64,000 nt of DNA from Sphingopyxis alaskensis RB2256 (GCF_000013985.1 NC_008048.1:1116001-1180000); one strand, 5' to 3'; counted from the stretch's first letter, positions 33,569 through 43,140 are shown. Translations and numbers: made by a program. The notes: a model not told the origin generated them from the letters alone.

Positions 33569-34699
33569 TTATCCCAGCAACACCACCGGGCTGTCGGCGC
33601 GCCAGTGCATCGACACCCTGTCGTCCCAGGTGAAATCCTCCTGGTCGTGGCGCGACAGATTGGGGCGCGAGACGCGGAGGCGTGCGCCGCTGTCCAGTTC
33701 GATCTCGAACAGCGTGATGTCGCCGAGGTAGGACATGCCCTTGATCGTCCCGCGCGCGAAATTGTGGCCGTCGGGGGCATCCTCCGCCGCGGCGCGCACC
33801 GCCTTGCCGGCGCCGGGGACGTGGAGGTAGATTTTCTCCGGCCGAAGCGCGACCCACACGTCGGCGCCATGCGGTCCTGTCACCCCATGGTTGAGATAGA
33901 CCTTGCCGAGGCCGGGACAGTCGACCGCGGCCTTGTCAGGCTCATCGAGCGTCAGCTTGCCTTCGAAGATGTTCACCGACCCGACGAAATCGGCGACGAA
34001 GCGGTTGGCGGGATATTCGTAAAGGTCCGACGGCGTGGCGAGCTGCGCGACGTCGCCCTTGTTGATCACCGCGATCCGGCACGCCATCGACAACGCCTCG
34101 TCCTGATCGTGCGTCACGGTGACGAAGGTGATGCCGACCTTTTCCTGCAGCTCCGACAGCTCGAACTGCATCTGCGCGCGCAACTTCGCATCGAGCGCCG
34201 AGAGCGGTTCGTCGAGCAACAGCACCTTGGGCCGCATCACCAGGCTTCGCGCGAGTGCGACGCGCTGGCGCTGCCCGCCCGACATCTGGTCGGGCATCCG
34301 GCCCTCGAATCCGCTGAGCTTGACCAGCGCGAGCGCTTCGGCAACGCGGTCTCGGACCTCGCCGCCCTTCACGCCTGCGATCCTGAGTCCGTAAGCGACA
34401 TTGTCGGCGACGCTCATGTGCGGAAACACCGCATAGCTCTGGAACACCATATTCACCGGGCGCTTGTTCGGCGGGATGCCCGCCATATCCTGCCCGTCGA
34501 TCAATATGCGACCCTCGCTCGGCAGTTCGAACCCCGCGATCATCCGCAGCAAGGTCGTTTTGCCGCAGCCCGAGGGGCCGAGCAGCACGAAGAACTCGCC
34601 CGCGTTGATGTCGAGGCTGACATTGTCGACCGCCGTGACCTTGCCGAAGCGTTTCGAGACGTTCTGGATCTGGATGATCGGTTGGGCGGGTTCGGTCAT
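33569..34699 (-). CDS. potG: Putrescine/spermidine ABC transporter ATP-binding protein
   Basis: A 376-residue ATPase of the Pot importer. Seen: Walker A in LLGPSGCGKTTLLRMIAGFE, Q-loop FQSYAVFPHM, signature QMSGGQRQRVALARSLVMRP, Walker B KVLLLDEPLSALDAKLRAQM, H-loop VTVTHDQDEALS, then a C-terminal TOBE-like regulatory domain (LRPEKIYLHVPG, GTIKGMSYLGDITLFEIEL). It is the last gene of the minus-strand operon, starting 2 bp after potI stops. The ATG at 34699 gives the usual N terminus before IIQIQNVSKRFGKVTAVDNV. Confidence 0.95.
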   Translation of the reverse strand: MTEPAQPIIQIQNVSKRFGKVTAVDNVSLDINAGEFFVLLGPSGCGKTTLLRMIAGFELPSEGRILIDGQDMAGIPPNKRPVNMVFQSYAVFPHMSVADNVAYGLRIAGVKGGEVRDRVAEALALVKLSGFEGRMPDQMSGGQRQRVALARSLVMRPKVLLLDEPLSALDAKLRAQMQFELSELQEKVGITFVTVTHDQDEALSMACRIAVINKGDVAQLATPSDLYEYPANRFVADFVGSVNIFEGKLTLDEPDKAAVDCPGLGKVYLNHGVTGPHGADVWVALRPEKIYLHVPGAGKAVRAAAEDAPDGHNFARGTIKGMSYLGDITLFEIELDSGARLRVSRPNLSRHDQEDFTWDDRVSMHWRADSPVVLLG

Positions 34700-34701
34700 G
34701 G

Positions 34702-35544
34702 TCAGTGGGTTTCCGCAATGGCTTTCACACCCTGCGCCTTCAGCGCAACGAAGGTCAGGACGACGGTAAGGATGATGAGCAGGGTCGATGCCGCGTTGAC
34801 CTCTGGCGTCACCGAGAAGCGGACCATCGAATAGACCTTCACCGGGAAAGTGATCGTGTCGGGGCCGCTGGTGAAATAGGTGATGACGAAATCGTCGAGG
34901 CTGAGGGTGAATGATAGCAACGCACCCGCGACGAGCGCCGGTTTCATGTGCGGAATCAGCACGTCGCGGAACACCTGCCATTCGCTGGCGCCCAGATCCT
35001 TCGCGGCTTCCTCCTGCTCGCGGTTGAAGCTTGCGAGGCGCGAGCGCACGACCATGGTGACGAAGGGGAAGCAGAAGGTGATGTGCGCGATGGTGATCGC
35101 GCCGAGGTTGAACGGCCAGACGAGGTCGTTCGGCCAGCCGATTGCCGCGAAAAACATCAGGAACGCTACGCCGAGGCAGATTTCGGGAACGATGATCGGC
35201 AACGAGATGGTGCCGTCGATCGCGCCCTTCCACGGGAAACGAAAGCGCCAGAGCATCACCGCGGCGAGCGTGCCAAGCACGAGGCTGGCGAGCGTCGCCA
35301 GCGCGGCGATGGTCAGCGAATTGACCAGCGCCTCGACCAGCTGGTCGTTGCCCAGTGCCTTCTCATAATATTTCGTCGTGAAGCCGCGCCATACGACGTT
35401 GCGCTTGCTGTCGTTGAAGCTGAAGATCATCAGCACCACCAGCGGCGCGTAGAGAAAGACCATCACCGCGCCGACCCACAGGCGCATCCACAGCGTCCGG
35501 CTATATTCGAGCGGTGCGCGCGGGGTGCGGGCGAAGAGCGCCAT
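34702..35544 (-). CDS. potI: Putrescine ABC transporter permease
   Basis: A 280-residue binding-protein-dependent permease of the PotI/PotC type with six transmembrane helices, starting WVGAVMVFLYAPLVVLMIFSFND. The cytoplasmic EAA loop reads EAAKDLGASEWQVFRDVLIPHM, which docks on the PotG Q-loop region. SIPLxIVPEICLGVA-like wording (SLPIIVPEICLGVAFL) is typical of PotI. The ATG at 35544 overlaps the potH stop (ATGA), so the permeases are translationally coupled. Confidence 0.94.
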   Translation of the reverse strand: MALFARTPRAPLEYSRTLWMRLWVGAVMVFLYAPLVVLMIFSFNDSKRNVVWRGFTTKYYEKALGNDQLVEALVNSLTIAALATLASLVLGTLAAVMLWRFRFPWKGAIDGTISLPIIVPEICLGVAFLMFFAAIGWPNDLVWPFNLGAITIAHITFCFPFVTMVVRSRLASFNREQEEAAKDLGASEWQVFRDVLIPHMKPALVAGALLSFTLSLDDFVITYFTSGPDTITFPVKVYSMVRFSVTPEVNAASTLLIILTVVLTFVALKAQGVKAIAETH

Positions 35545-36449
35545 CAATGCGCCTCCGGCGCGCGGCGCCGCAGCGATTGCAGCGCAATGAGGATGAACAT
35601 CGCGTAGATGAGCAGAAAGGACAGCGCGGCGCCGAAAGGCCAGTCATTCGCCTTCTTGAACTGGCGCTCGATCACATTGGCGATCATCTGGCTGTCGGTG
35701 CCACCCATCAGGTCGGGGGTAAGATAGGCGCCGAGCGCGGGAATCAGGGTAATCATCACCCCGGCGATGATGCCGGGGGCGGCGAGCGGGACGACGATCC
35801 GCATGATCGTGCGGAAATGGCCGGCGCCCAGATCGAGGCTCGCCTCGATCAGGCTGCGGTCGAGCCGGTCGAGCGCGGCATAGAGCGGCAGCACCATGAA
35901 GGGCAGGTGGACATAGACGAGTCCGAACACGACCGCGAAATTGTTGAAGAGCAGTTCGACCGGCTCCCACGTCGGGAGCGGCTGGAGCCCGACAAGCGCC
36001 TTCATCCAGCTTGCGCCTTCCCACAGGACACCGAGGCCCTTGTTGGCGAAGCCCTGCGTGCCGAGCAGCATCATCAGCGCATAGGTGCGGATGAGCAGGT
36101 TGGTCCAGAAGGGCAGCATGATGCCGAGGAGCAGCCACGGCCGCCACTTCTCGCTGGCAAAGGTGATCGCCATCGCGACCGGAAAACCGATGATCAGGCA
36201 GATGAGCGTAACGAGCGCCGCGACCGCGAAACTCTTGCCGAATATGGTGAGGTAGAGCCACTCGGTGGCGCGCTTGTAATTGTCGAGCGTGCCCGAAATG
36301 GCGATTTCGGTGAGCCCGCGGTTTTCGCCAAAGCTGTAGAGCCAGACGATCGCCATGGGGACGAGGAAGAAGAGCAGAACCCACAGGAGCGTCGGCAGCG
36401 ACACCGCCGCGAAAACGCCCCTGTTGGTTTTCCAGTCCTGCTCGGCCAC
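35544..36449 (-). CDS. potH: Putrescine ABC transporter permease
   Basis: A 301-residue inner-membrane permease. Seen: LPTLLWVLLFFLVPMAIVWLYSF as the first helix, FWTNLLIRTYALMMLLG (PotB/PotH signature), LVYVHLPFMVLPLYAALDRLD, the EAA loop EASLDLGAGHFRTIMRIVVP and GGTDSQMIANVIERQFKKANDWPFGAALS near the C terminus. It starts at GTG 36449, 21 bp after potF. With PotI it forms the transmembrane channel of the importer. Confidence 0.94.
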   Translation of the reverse strand: MAEQDWKTNRGVFAAVSLPTLLWVLLFFLVPMAIVWLYSFGENRGLTEIAISGTLDNYKRATEWLYLTIFGKSFAVAALVTLICLIIGFPVAMAITFASEKWRPWLLLGIMLPFWTNLLIRTYALMMLLGTQGFANKGLGVLWEGASWMKALVGLQPLPTWEPVELLFNNFAVVFGLVYVHLPFMVLPLYAALDRLDRSLIEASLDLGAGHFRTIMRIVVPLAAPGIIAGVMITLIPALGAYLTPDLMGGTDSQMIANVIERQFKKANDWPFGAALSFLLIYAMFILIALQSLRRRAPEAH

Positions 36450-36470
36450 CCCCGCCGTCCCTGGATCGCG

Positions 36471-37577
36471 TCAGGCCGCCCGCACGCGCGTGAACGCCTC
36501 TTCGAAGAGTGGCTGAAGCTCGGGGTTGAAGCGTGCATATTCGCACTTGGCGAGCACATCGGCGGGCGGGAAGATCACCGGGTTGTTCTTGTAGCTTTCG
36601 GGCATCAGCGCCTTCGCCGCGGCGTTGGGCGTCGGATAGAGGATCGTCTCGGTGATATGCTTGTCGACATTCGCGTCGAGGATATAGTTGATAAAGGCAT
36701 GGGCGTTCTTCGGATGCGGCGCGCCCTTCGGGATGCACAGATTGTCCGAATTGAGCTGGCTGCCTTCCTTGGGGATGACGAAGTCGATATCGTCATCCTC
36801 GACCATCGCCTGTGCGATGTCGCCATTATATTCGAGCACGACGTCGACATCTCCCTTGAGCAGCAGATCCTGCCCGTCATCCTCGTGGAACTTCTTCACA
36901 TTGGGCTTTTGCTTGATCATCATCCGTTCGATCGTCGCGACGTCGGCGGGGGTCAGTTCGTTGACCGATTTTCCGAGATATTTGCCGAACAGGCGGAACA
37001 TGTCGCCCGCCTCCGACAGCCAGGCGATGCGGCCGGCATATTCGGGGCTGTCGAACAGCACTTTCCAGCTGTCGGGCGTCGCTGACACCTTCGACTTGCG
37101 ATAGCCGATGCCGAGCGCGAGCCAGGTGTAGGGCATCGAAAACTTGCGCTGCAGGTCATATTCGACGTTGATATAGGCGGCGTCGATATTTTTCTTGTTC
37201 GGAATGAGGCTGTGGTCGAGCGGCATCAGCATGTCGGCCTTGCTCATCCGTTCGACGAAGTCGTTCGACGGCACGATCACGTCATAGCCGGGATTGCCGG
37301 CCTTGAACTTGGCGAACAGCACGTCGTTGCTGTCGAACAGGTCCATCGTCACCGCGACGCCCGTCGCTTCCTCGAAATCGGCCAGCGTCGTTTCGCCGAT
37401 ATAAGTGTCCCAGTTATAGAAGTTGAGCCTGGCCTCTTCGCCATTCGCCAGCGTCTTGCCGCCTTCCTTGCTGCACGCGGCGAGCCCGCCGAAACTGATC
37501 CCGACGGCGGCGACACCAAGCGCCTGAAGGAGCGAGCGGCGCCCGCGGGTCTGCTTGATCAGTTCGTTGAAGTCCAT
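36471..37577 (-). CDS. potF: Polyamine-binding periplasmic lipoprotein
   Basis: A 368-residue solute-binding protein of the PotD/PotF family. The N terminus has a twin-arginine-like RGRRSLLQALG and a lipobox (GGLAAC, Cys about 36), so it may be a lipid-anchored, Tat-exported protein. The binding fold shows LNFYNWDTYIGETTLADFEEATG (the usual PotF opening), VIVPSNDFVERMSKADML, YTWLALGIGYRKSKV, NGDIAQAMVEDDDIDFVIP and EGSQLNSDNLCIPKGAPH. It delivers putrescine or spermidine to PotHI. GGGAGG upstream supports the ATG at 37577. Confidence 0.94.
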   Translation of the reverse strand: MDFNELIKQTRGRRSLLQALGVAAVGISFGGLAACSKEGGKTLANGEEARLNFYNWDTYIGETTLADFEEATGVAVTMDLFDSNDVLFAKFKAGNPGYDVIVPSNDFVERMSKADMLMPLDHSLIPNKKNIDAAYINVEYDLQRKFSMPYTWLALGIGYRKSKVSATPDSWKVLFDSPEYAGRIAWLSEAGDMFRLFGKYLGKSVNELTPADVATIERMMIKQKPNVKKFHEDDGQDLLLKGDVDVVLEYNGDIAQAMVEDDDIDFVIPKEGSQLNSDNLCIPKGAPHPKNAHAFINYILDANVDKHITETILYPTPNAAAKALMPESYKNNPVIFPPADVLAKCEYARFNPELQPLFEEAFTRVRAA

Positions 37578-37669
37578 GGCCAGCCTCCCTGTGTGAAGCG
37601 CCAAGCTGACTCATTAAACGCGGCTTGGAAAGAGGCTTTTTTGCGCTGCACCAGGATAATATGAAACTT

Positions 37670-39061
37670 TCATGCGTTGCGTAGGTACCAATCATAATCG
37701 AGCGCCGGCACGACGCTGAAATAATTGTCCTGTTCGACGCGCTTGACGATGCTGAACATGTCGACGAACCGGTCGCCCAGATAGTCGCGCATGAGCGCCG
37801 AATCGTGGAAACGGTCGACCGCGGCGAACCAGTTCGACGGCGGCTTGTCGTCGCCGCTGTTGTCGCGGTCATAACCGTTGCCGACCACCGCGGCGCCGGG
37901 GTCGGTCCTCGTCGTCATGCCGTGATGCATCCCGGCAAGCACCGCCGCGACCGCGAGATAGGGGTTGGCGTCGGCGCCGCACGCGCGATGTTCGACATGG
38001 CGGCTCGGCGGCGGGCCGGCGGGAATGCGGAACGACACGGTGCGGTTGTTGACGCCCCAGGTCGGCGCGACGGGAGCATAGCTGTTCGCCTTGAAGCGGC
38101 GATAGCTGTTCGCGTGGGGGGCAAAGATGGCGAAGGCGTCGCCGACGCTGCCGATCATCCCGCCGATCGCGTGGCGCAGCGCGTCGGTTCCCTCGGGGTC
38201 TTCGCTTGCGAAGATATTGGTGCCGCCTGCGTCGTTCACCGAAACATGGATGTGCATCCCGCTGCCCGCCTGATCGGCAAAGGGTTTCGCCATGAAGGTG
38301 GCTTCGAGGCCGTGTTGCTGGGCAATCGCCTTGACCAGCCTTTTGTACATGATCGCATCGTCGGCGGCGCGCAGCGCGTCGGGCTTGTGGCGCAAGGTCA
38401 GCTCGAACTGGCCGGGAGCGAATTCGCTGATCGCGCTTTCGAGCGGCAGGCCCTGCACGTCGGTCGCCGTGTAGAGTGCGTCAAAAAAAGGCCGGAAATC
38501 CTCCAGTTCGCGCAGGCCGTATACCTCGACATTGCGCGGCGCGCTGCGGCTGTAGCCGGGGCGGGCCGGGCGGATGCCGCCGTCGCGTGCGCGGCGCGGA
38601 TCGACAAGGTAAAACTCCAGCTCGACCGCGAGCACCGGGGTGAGCGCGTCGGCGGTAAAGCGGTCGATCACGCGGCCGAGCACATGGCGCGGGTCGAGGT
38701 CGTGCGGCGTCCCGTCGAGCTCATAGAAATCGACAAGGAACTGTGCCGCGCCGTCGCCTCCCCAGGGCGTGCGAACGAGGGTGCCGGGGATCGGCTTCAT
38801 CGAGCGGTCGGCATCACCATCTTCCCAGACGAGTCCGGTTTCGACGGTATCCTGTCCGGTGATGTCGACGACGGTGATCGAACCGGGGAACATGCGCCCG
38901 CTGTCGTAGACGGCCATCACTTCATGCTGGCGCAGCCGCTTGCCGCGCGGGACGCCGCCCATGTCGGTATAGATCATCTCGATCGCATCGACGTCAGGGT
39001 TCGCCTTGAAAAAGGCCTCGGCTTCGGACCGGTCCGCAATCACGCCCGATGACTTCGACAT
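37670..39061 (-). CDS. Glutamine-synthetase-like ligase, PuuA-type (copy 1)
   Basis: A 463-residue member of the glutamine synthetase superfamily. Seen: the beta-Grasp domain (IYTDMGGVPRGKRL), the metal/glutamate site (LAVELEFYLVDP), EFAPGQFELTLRHKPDALRA with catalytic Glu residues, ATFMAKPFADQAGSGMHIHVS, NSYRRFKANSYAPVAPTWGVNNRTVSFRIP and HRACGADANPYL. These enzymes form gamma-glutamyl amides; PuuA (gamma-glutamylputrescine synthetase) is the member expected in a polyamine cluster. The length is normal for PuuA (about 450-470) and it lacks an adenylylation-site tail of true GlnA. An 8-bp gap separates it from the aminotransferase gene upstream. Confidence 0.88.
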   Translation of the reverse strand: MSKSSGVIADRSEAEAFFKANPDVDAIEMIYTDMGGVPRGKRLRQHEVMAVYDSGRMFPGSITVVDITGQDTVETGLVWEDGDADRSMKPIPGTLVRTPWGGDGAAQFLVDFYELDGTPHDLDPRHVLGRVIDRFTADALTPVLAVELEFYLVDPRRARDGGIRPARPGYSRSAPRNVEVYGLRELEDFRPFFDALYTATDVQGLPLESAISEFAPGQFELTLRHKPDALRAADDAIMYKRLVKAIAQQHGLEATFMAKPFADQAGSGMHIHVSVNDAGGTNIFASEDPEGTDALRHAIGGMIGSVGDAFAIFAPHANSYRRFKANSYAPVAPTWGVNNRTVSFRIPAGPPPSRHVEHRACGADANPYLAVAAVLAGMHHGMTTRTDPGAAVVGNGYDRDNSGDDKPPSNWFAAVDRFHDSALMRDYLGDRFVDMFSIVKRVEQDNYFSVVPALDYDWYLRNA

Positions 39062-39068
39062 CGCCCGC

Positions 39069-40412
39069 TTACTCCTTCAACGCGCTCACGCAGTCGGCGA
39101 ACGCGCCGACCAGCCGGTCGATCTGATCGTCGCCCGTCACCGGACTCACCAACATCATATTGTGGAAGGGCGCCAGCAAAATCCCGCGGTTCGCCAGGAA
39201 GAGGTGGATTGCCGCTTCGAGTTCGGGCTGCATCGCCGCCCTGGCTTCGCGGCCATTGCGCGGCGGGGTCGGGCAGGTGAGAAACTCGACGCGCGCGCCG
39301 ACCTGGGTGACGTGCCAGTCGACCGCGGCGCGGGCAATCTCCTGCTCCAGCCCGGCGACGAGCCGCGCCGCGCCGCGTAGCATTTGGTCATAGGCGGCCG
39401 GTGTGATGACCTCCGCCAGCATGGTATCCATCGCGGTGATCGCGAGCGCGTTGGCCGACAGGGTGGTGCCGATCCCGCTGTGCCCCGGCGGGCGCGTATG
39501 GTTGAGCGCGACCATATGATCGCCGACCGCGGCGCTGAAGCCATAAACCGCGCAAGGTATACCGCCGCCGATCGACTTGCCGATGACCATCAGGTCGGGC
39601 CGTGGTCCATGGGTGACGCCGTGGCCGCCATGGCCCGACGAGACCGTATGCGTCTCATCGAACACCAGCAATGTGCCGGTTTCGTCGCAGAGTGCGCGAA
39701 GCGCCCCGAGAAAGCCGGGCGCATCGCGCACCATGCCGATATTGGTCATCACCGGCTCGGCAAGCACGCAGGCGATGTCGCCCCGCCGTAACGCCGACGC
39801 CAGCGCATCTTCGTCGTTGAACTCGACCACTTCGGTTGTGGCGGTCAGGTCATGGACCTGTCCGACCAGACTTGCCCGCATCGCCGGGCGACCGGCTGTC
39901 AGATCGACAAAGGCGTCGTCGACCGCGCCATGATAGGCGCCGTTGAAGATCAGGATCTTCGCGCGGCCGGTGATGCCGCGGCACCAGCGAATGACCGCAC
40001 GATTGGCCTCGCTGGCGGTGGTCGTCACCTGCCACAGCGGCAGGCCAAAGGTCGCCGCGAGCCGTTCTGCCAGCGTCGCGCCGCGCTCGGTAGGCAGCAT
40101 ATAGCTCAGCCCTTCGCTCGCCTGTTGCGCCAGCGCCGCGGCAAGCGGCTGCGGCGAATGACCGAACAGGCTCGCCGTGTCGCCCAGGCAGAAATCGTCG
40201 TAACGCTGGCCGTCGATGCTGGTCAGCGTCGCGCCGCGCGCCGATGCAGCGACGATGGGCACCGGGCTCGGCCAGTCGGTCATCCAGTGGAAGGGGACTG
40301 CCTGGAACCAGCCTTTTGCTGCCGCATGATGCGCGAAAGCGCGCGGATTGAGGGTGCGAAAGCGCTCCGCCTCGCGCGCCGCGACGCGCGCGATCGCGGC
40401 CCCGGCGATCAT
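39069..40412 (-). CDS. Class III aminotransferase, glutamate-1-semialdehyde-mutase-like
   Basis: A 447-residue PLP enzyme. The arrangement is that of the GSA-aminomutase-like branch: VAASARGATLTSIDGQRYDDF, TTTASEANRAVIRWCRGITG, ILIFNGAYHGAVDDAF, VLAEPVMTNIGMVRDAPGF, LLVFDETHTVSSGHGGHGV and PLP lysine in VIGKSIGGGIPCAVYG. True HemL has LDEVMTGFR at the D-E motif, whereas this has FDETHT, so tetrapyrrole synthesis is unlikely. Position between the PuuA-like and PuuB-like genes indicates polyamine or omega-amino-acid transamination. Its start overlaps the puuB stop by 4 bp (ATGA). Confidence 0.85.
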   Translation of the reverse strand: MIAGAAIARVAAREAERFRTLNPRAFAHHAAAKGWFQAVPFHWMTDWPSPVPIVAASARGATLTSIDGQRYDDFCLGDTASLFGHSPQPLAAALAQQASEGLSYMLPTERGATLAERLAATFGLPLWQVTTTASEANRAVIRWCRGITGRAKILIFNGAYHGAVDDAFVDLTAGRPAMRASLVGQVHDLTATTEVVEFNDEDALASALRRGDIACVLAEPVMTNIGMVRDAPGFLGALRALCDETGTLLVFDETHTVSSGHGGHGVTHGPRPDLMVIGKSIGGGIPCAVYGFSAAVGDHMVALNHTRPPGHSGIGTTLSANALAITAMDTMLAEVITPAAYDQMLRGAARLVAGLEQEIARAAVDWHVTQVGARVEFLTCPTPPRNGREARAAMQPELEAAIHLFLANRGILLAPFHNMMLVSPVTGDDQIDRLVGAFADCVSALKE

Positions 40413-41674
40413 CCGAGCCGGTCCTTCAATGCATAGAAAAGCAGTCCCAGCGTCGCGAGCGGGCGTTGAAGCCAGTTGCCTCCGGGGAAGGGGCGGGAGG
40501 GAAGGTTCGCGAGCAGGTCAAAGCGCTCGGCGGTCCCCGCCATTGCTTCGGCGATGAGTTCGCCCGCAAGCGTCGTCACCAGCGCGCCGTGCCCCGAAAA
40601 GCCGTGCGCGAAAAACATGTTTCCGCGCCGTCCGATATGCGGCAGGCGGTTCATCGTCACCCCAACCGCGCCGCCCCAGCCATAATCGATCTTCGCGTCG
40701 GCGATTTGCGGGAACACTCCGGTCATGAAGGGCCGCACGAATGCGGCGATGTCGCGCGGCGGCGTCTGCGAATAGCGCTCGCCCCCGCCGAATATGAGGC
40801 GCTTGTCGGCGGACAGGCGGAAATAGTTGAGCACGAAGCGGCTGTCGGCGACCGCGGCGTCGCTTGGCAGCAGTTCGTCGGCGTTGGCGAGCGGCGCGGT
40901 CGCGATATTATAGTTCATGATCGGCACGGTGTAGCGGCCGAGATCGGGTTCGAGGTCGCCGATCCAGCTGTCGGTGGCGTCGATGAAATAGCGCGCTTCG
41001 ACCGCCACCTTGCCGAGCAGCAGTTGGCCGGGATCGCCCGCGCGGATCGAGGTGGCGCGCCGGCCTTCAAAAATCCGGACTCCTGCCGCCTCGGCGGCCT
41101 TCGCCAGACCGACGGCGTAGTTCAGCGGGTGAAAATGCCCGGCGCGGGCGTCATAAACGCCGCCGTGATAGCGCGGACTGGCGACATGCGCGTCCATCCC
41201 CGCCTTTTCGACAACCTCGGTTTCGTAACCGAAACGCGTCGCCAGATAGTCCGCCTCGCGCCGCATCGCGTCGAAGTCGCCCGGCGTCCACGCCGCCTCA
41301 AGGTGCCCGGACTTGAGGTCGCAGTCGATGCCATGCTTTGCGATCCGGGCCTTCACGCGGTTGTCGCGCCAGCACAGGTCGAACAGCGCGTCGGCGCGCT
41401 CGTGGCCGAACTCGGTGTCCAGTTCGGATGCGGTCCAGCGCAATCCGGGGATCAACTGCCCCCCGTTGCGCCCCGAGGCGCCGAAGCCGACATGCTCGGC
41501 TTCGACCAAAATGACCGAAAAACCGCGCTCGGCGCAGGCGAGCGCGGCGCTCAGCCCGGTGAAGCCACCGCCGATGACCGCAACGTCGCAGCTGAAATCG
41601 TCCTCAATATGATCGCGCGGCCGCCATTCGTGCGCGGTCGCGGCGTAATAGCTGTGGTTCAGCGGGTCGCTCAT
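40409..41674 (-). CDS. puuB: Gamma-glutamylputrescine oxidase-like FAD protein
   Basis: A 421-residue FAD oxidoreductase. Seen: VAVIGGGFTGLSAALACAER (Rossmann, about residues 31-50), EAEHVGFGASGRNGGQLIPG (the PuuB-specific GASGRNGGQ), YDARAGHFHPLNYAVGLAKA, FIDATDSWIG, KRLIFGGGERYSQTPP and the C-terminal NMFFAHGFSGHGALVTTLAG. PuuB oxidises gamma-glutamylputrescine to the aldehyde with H2O2 release. Its gene order with two PuuA-like ligases supports that role. A downstream aldehyde dehydrogenase (PuuC) is absent from the window. Confidence 0.9.
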   Translation of the reverse strand: MSDPLNHSYYAATAHEWRPRDHIEDDFSCDVAVIGGGFTGLSAALACAERGFSVILVEAEHVGFGASGRNGGQLIPGLRWTASELDTEFGHERADALFDLCWRDNRVKARIAKHGIDCDLKSGHLEAAWTPGDFDAMRREADYLATRFGYETEVVEKAGMDAHVASPRYHGGVYDARAGHFHPLNYAVGLAKAAEAAGVRIFEGRRATSIRAGDPGQLLLGKVAVEARYFIDATDSWIGDLEPDLGRYTVPIMNYNIATAPLANADELLPSDAAVADSRFVLNYFRLSADKRLIFGGGERYSQTPPRDIAAFVRPFMTGVFPQIADAKIDYGWGGAVGVTMNRLPHIGRRGNMFFAHGFSGHGALVTTLAGELIAEAMAGTAERFDLLANLPSRPFPGGNWLQRPLATLGLLFYALKDRLG

Positions 41675-41692
41675 TCCGACGCCACCCCTAAT

Positions 41693-41765
41693 CCGGCTCG
41701 CGTCGAGCGAAGTCGAAACGCCGCGCCGTCGCGATGGGCGTCTCGACCTCGCTCGACGCGAACGG
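41693..41765. repeat. Dispersed inverted repeat, copy 2
   Basis: CCGGCTCGCGTCGAGCGAAG begins the left arm (41693-41722); the inverse right arm at 41736-41765 ends GCTCGACGCGAACGG. It shares the TCGAGCGAAGTCGA core and CGAACGG end with the element at 30937-31018 and lies between puuB and the upstream glutamine-synthetase-like gene, 28 bp before the latter ends. Confidence 0.7.
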
Positions 41766-41793
41766 GAAGGATGGGCAGAATATCATCGGCGGT

Positions 41794-43140
41794 TCAGACC
41801 CGCATCAGCAGATGTTCGCGCTCCCAGCTCGACACCACCGACTGGTAATTGAACAGCTCATAATCCTTCACGGCATAGAAAATCTCGAAGAAATCGTCGC
41901 CGAGCAGGTTGCGGACCTTTTTGCACGAGGCGAAACGGTCGAGCGCGGCCTCCAGCGTGCGCGGCAGGGTGCGTGCGCGATTATAGGCGCTGCCGGTGAT
42001 CGGCTTGGGCGGGACCATCCGGTCGACCATGCCGATATAGCCGCATACGAGCGACGCGGCGATCGCGAGATAGGGATTGCTGTCGGCGCCGGGCAGGCGG
42101 TTTTCGACGCGGCGGTTGTGCTTGTCGGACACCGGGATACGAAAACCGCACGAGCGGTTGTCGGCGCCCCACTGGACGTTGATCGGCGCCGCGCTGTCGG
42201 GGCGCATCCGGCGAAAGCTGTTCACATTGGGCGCCCAGAGCGGCGCAATTTGCGGCATGAAACGGACGAGCCCCGCGACAAAGGACCGAAAGGCGGCGCT
42301 GTCGCGGCCATTCGCGGTCGCGAACAGGTTGCGACCCGTATCGGCATCGATGACCGACTGATGGATGTGCATCGCGCTGCCTGGCTGGCCCGCCATCGGG
42401 TTCGCCATGAAAGTGGCATAGACGTCATGTTGCCGCGCCACATTGCGGACGACGCGTTTGAACAGGAAGACCTCGTCGGCGAGCCGCAGCGGATCGCCAT
42501 GGTTGAAGTTCACCTCCAGCTGCGCGGCGCCCATTTCGTGAATCATCGTGTCGATATTGAGCCCCATCAGCTCGCAATCGTCATAGATATGATCGATGAT
42601 GTCTTCATATTCGTTCATCGCCTCCAGCCCATAGGGCTGGCTCGCCGTTTCGGCACGGCCCGACTGGCCGGTGGGCGGAGTCAGCGGGAAATCGGGATCG
42701 GTGTTCTGCGAAACGAGGTAAAACTCCACCTCGGGCGCAATGATCGGTTTCCAGCCCCTGTCTTCGTAGAGGCCCAGCACTTTTTTGAGGATCGTGCGCG
42801 GCGCGATGTCGACCTCGGTCCCGTCGCCGTTGAAGGCGTCGGCGATGACGAAAGCGGTCGGCGAGGTAAAGCCCGGCGCGACGCAGATCGTGTCGGGATC
42901 GGCGATCAATATCTTGTCCGGGTCCTTGTCCCAGACATCGTCGATGTCCTCGGGGTAATGACCGTCGATCGTGCAGATGAAGACGCTGCCGGGAATGCGC
43001 AGCGTCTTGTCCTTGACCGAGGTGAGAAACTTGCGCGCCGGCAACACCTTGCCGCGCTGAACCCCATTGATGTCGGGGACGATACATTCGACTTCGTCGA
43101 TCTTGTGCTCGCTGATCCATTGTTCCAGATTGACTGACAT
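41794..43140 (-). CDS. Glutamine-synthetase-like ligase, PuuA-type (copy 2)
   Basis: A 448-residue second member of the glutamine synthetase superfamily in the cluster. Seen: IVPDINGVQRGKVLPARKFL, PEVEFYLVSQNTDPD, IHEMGAAQLEVNFNHGDPL, ATFMANPMAGQPGSAMHIHQ, NSFRRMRPDSAAPINVQWGADNRSCGFRIP and NRLPGADSNPYLAIAASL. It differs from copy 1 in many positions, so the two probably act on different amines (for example putrescine versus another polyamine or ethanolamine). It is the first gene of the eight-gene minus-strand run, with the divergent aminotransferase promoter region upstream (43141-43294). Confidence 0.88.
   Translation of the reverse strand: MSVNLEQWISEHKIDEVECIVPDINGVQRGKVLPARKFLTSVKDKTLRIPGSVFICTIDGHYPEDIDDVWDKDPDKILIADPDTICVAPGFTSPTAFVIADAFNGDGTEVDIAPRTILKKVLGLYEDRGWKPIIAPEVEFYLVSQNTDPDFPLTPPTGQSGRAETASQPYGLEAMNEYEDIIDHIYDDCELMGLNIDTMIHEMGAAQLEVNFNHGDPLRLADEVFLFKRVVRNVARQHDVYATFMANPMAGQPGSAMHIHQSVIDADTGRNLFATANGRDSAAFRSFVAGLVRFMPQIAPLWAPNVNSFRRMRPDSAAPINVQWGADNRSCGFRIPVSDKHNRRVENRLPGADSNPYLAIAASLVCGYIGMVDRMVPPKPITGSAYNRARTLPRTLEAALDRFASCKKVRNLLGDDFFEIFYAVKDYELFNYQSVVSSWEREHLLMRV

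Noticed and set aside
35514..37085. 523-codon plus-strand frame opposite potH and potF
   Set aside because: It covers parts of two transporter genes whose motifs and ATGA overlaps are clear; no domain on the plus strand.
39069..40412. Annotation as glutamate-1-semialdehyde aminomutase (hemL)
   Set aside because: The diagnostic acidic motif differs, and the gene is embedded between polyamine ligase and oxidase genes; alphaproteobacteria usually make 5-aminolevulinate by another route.
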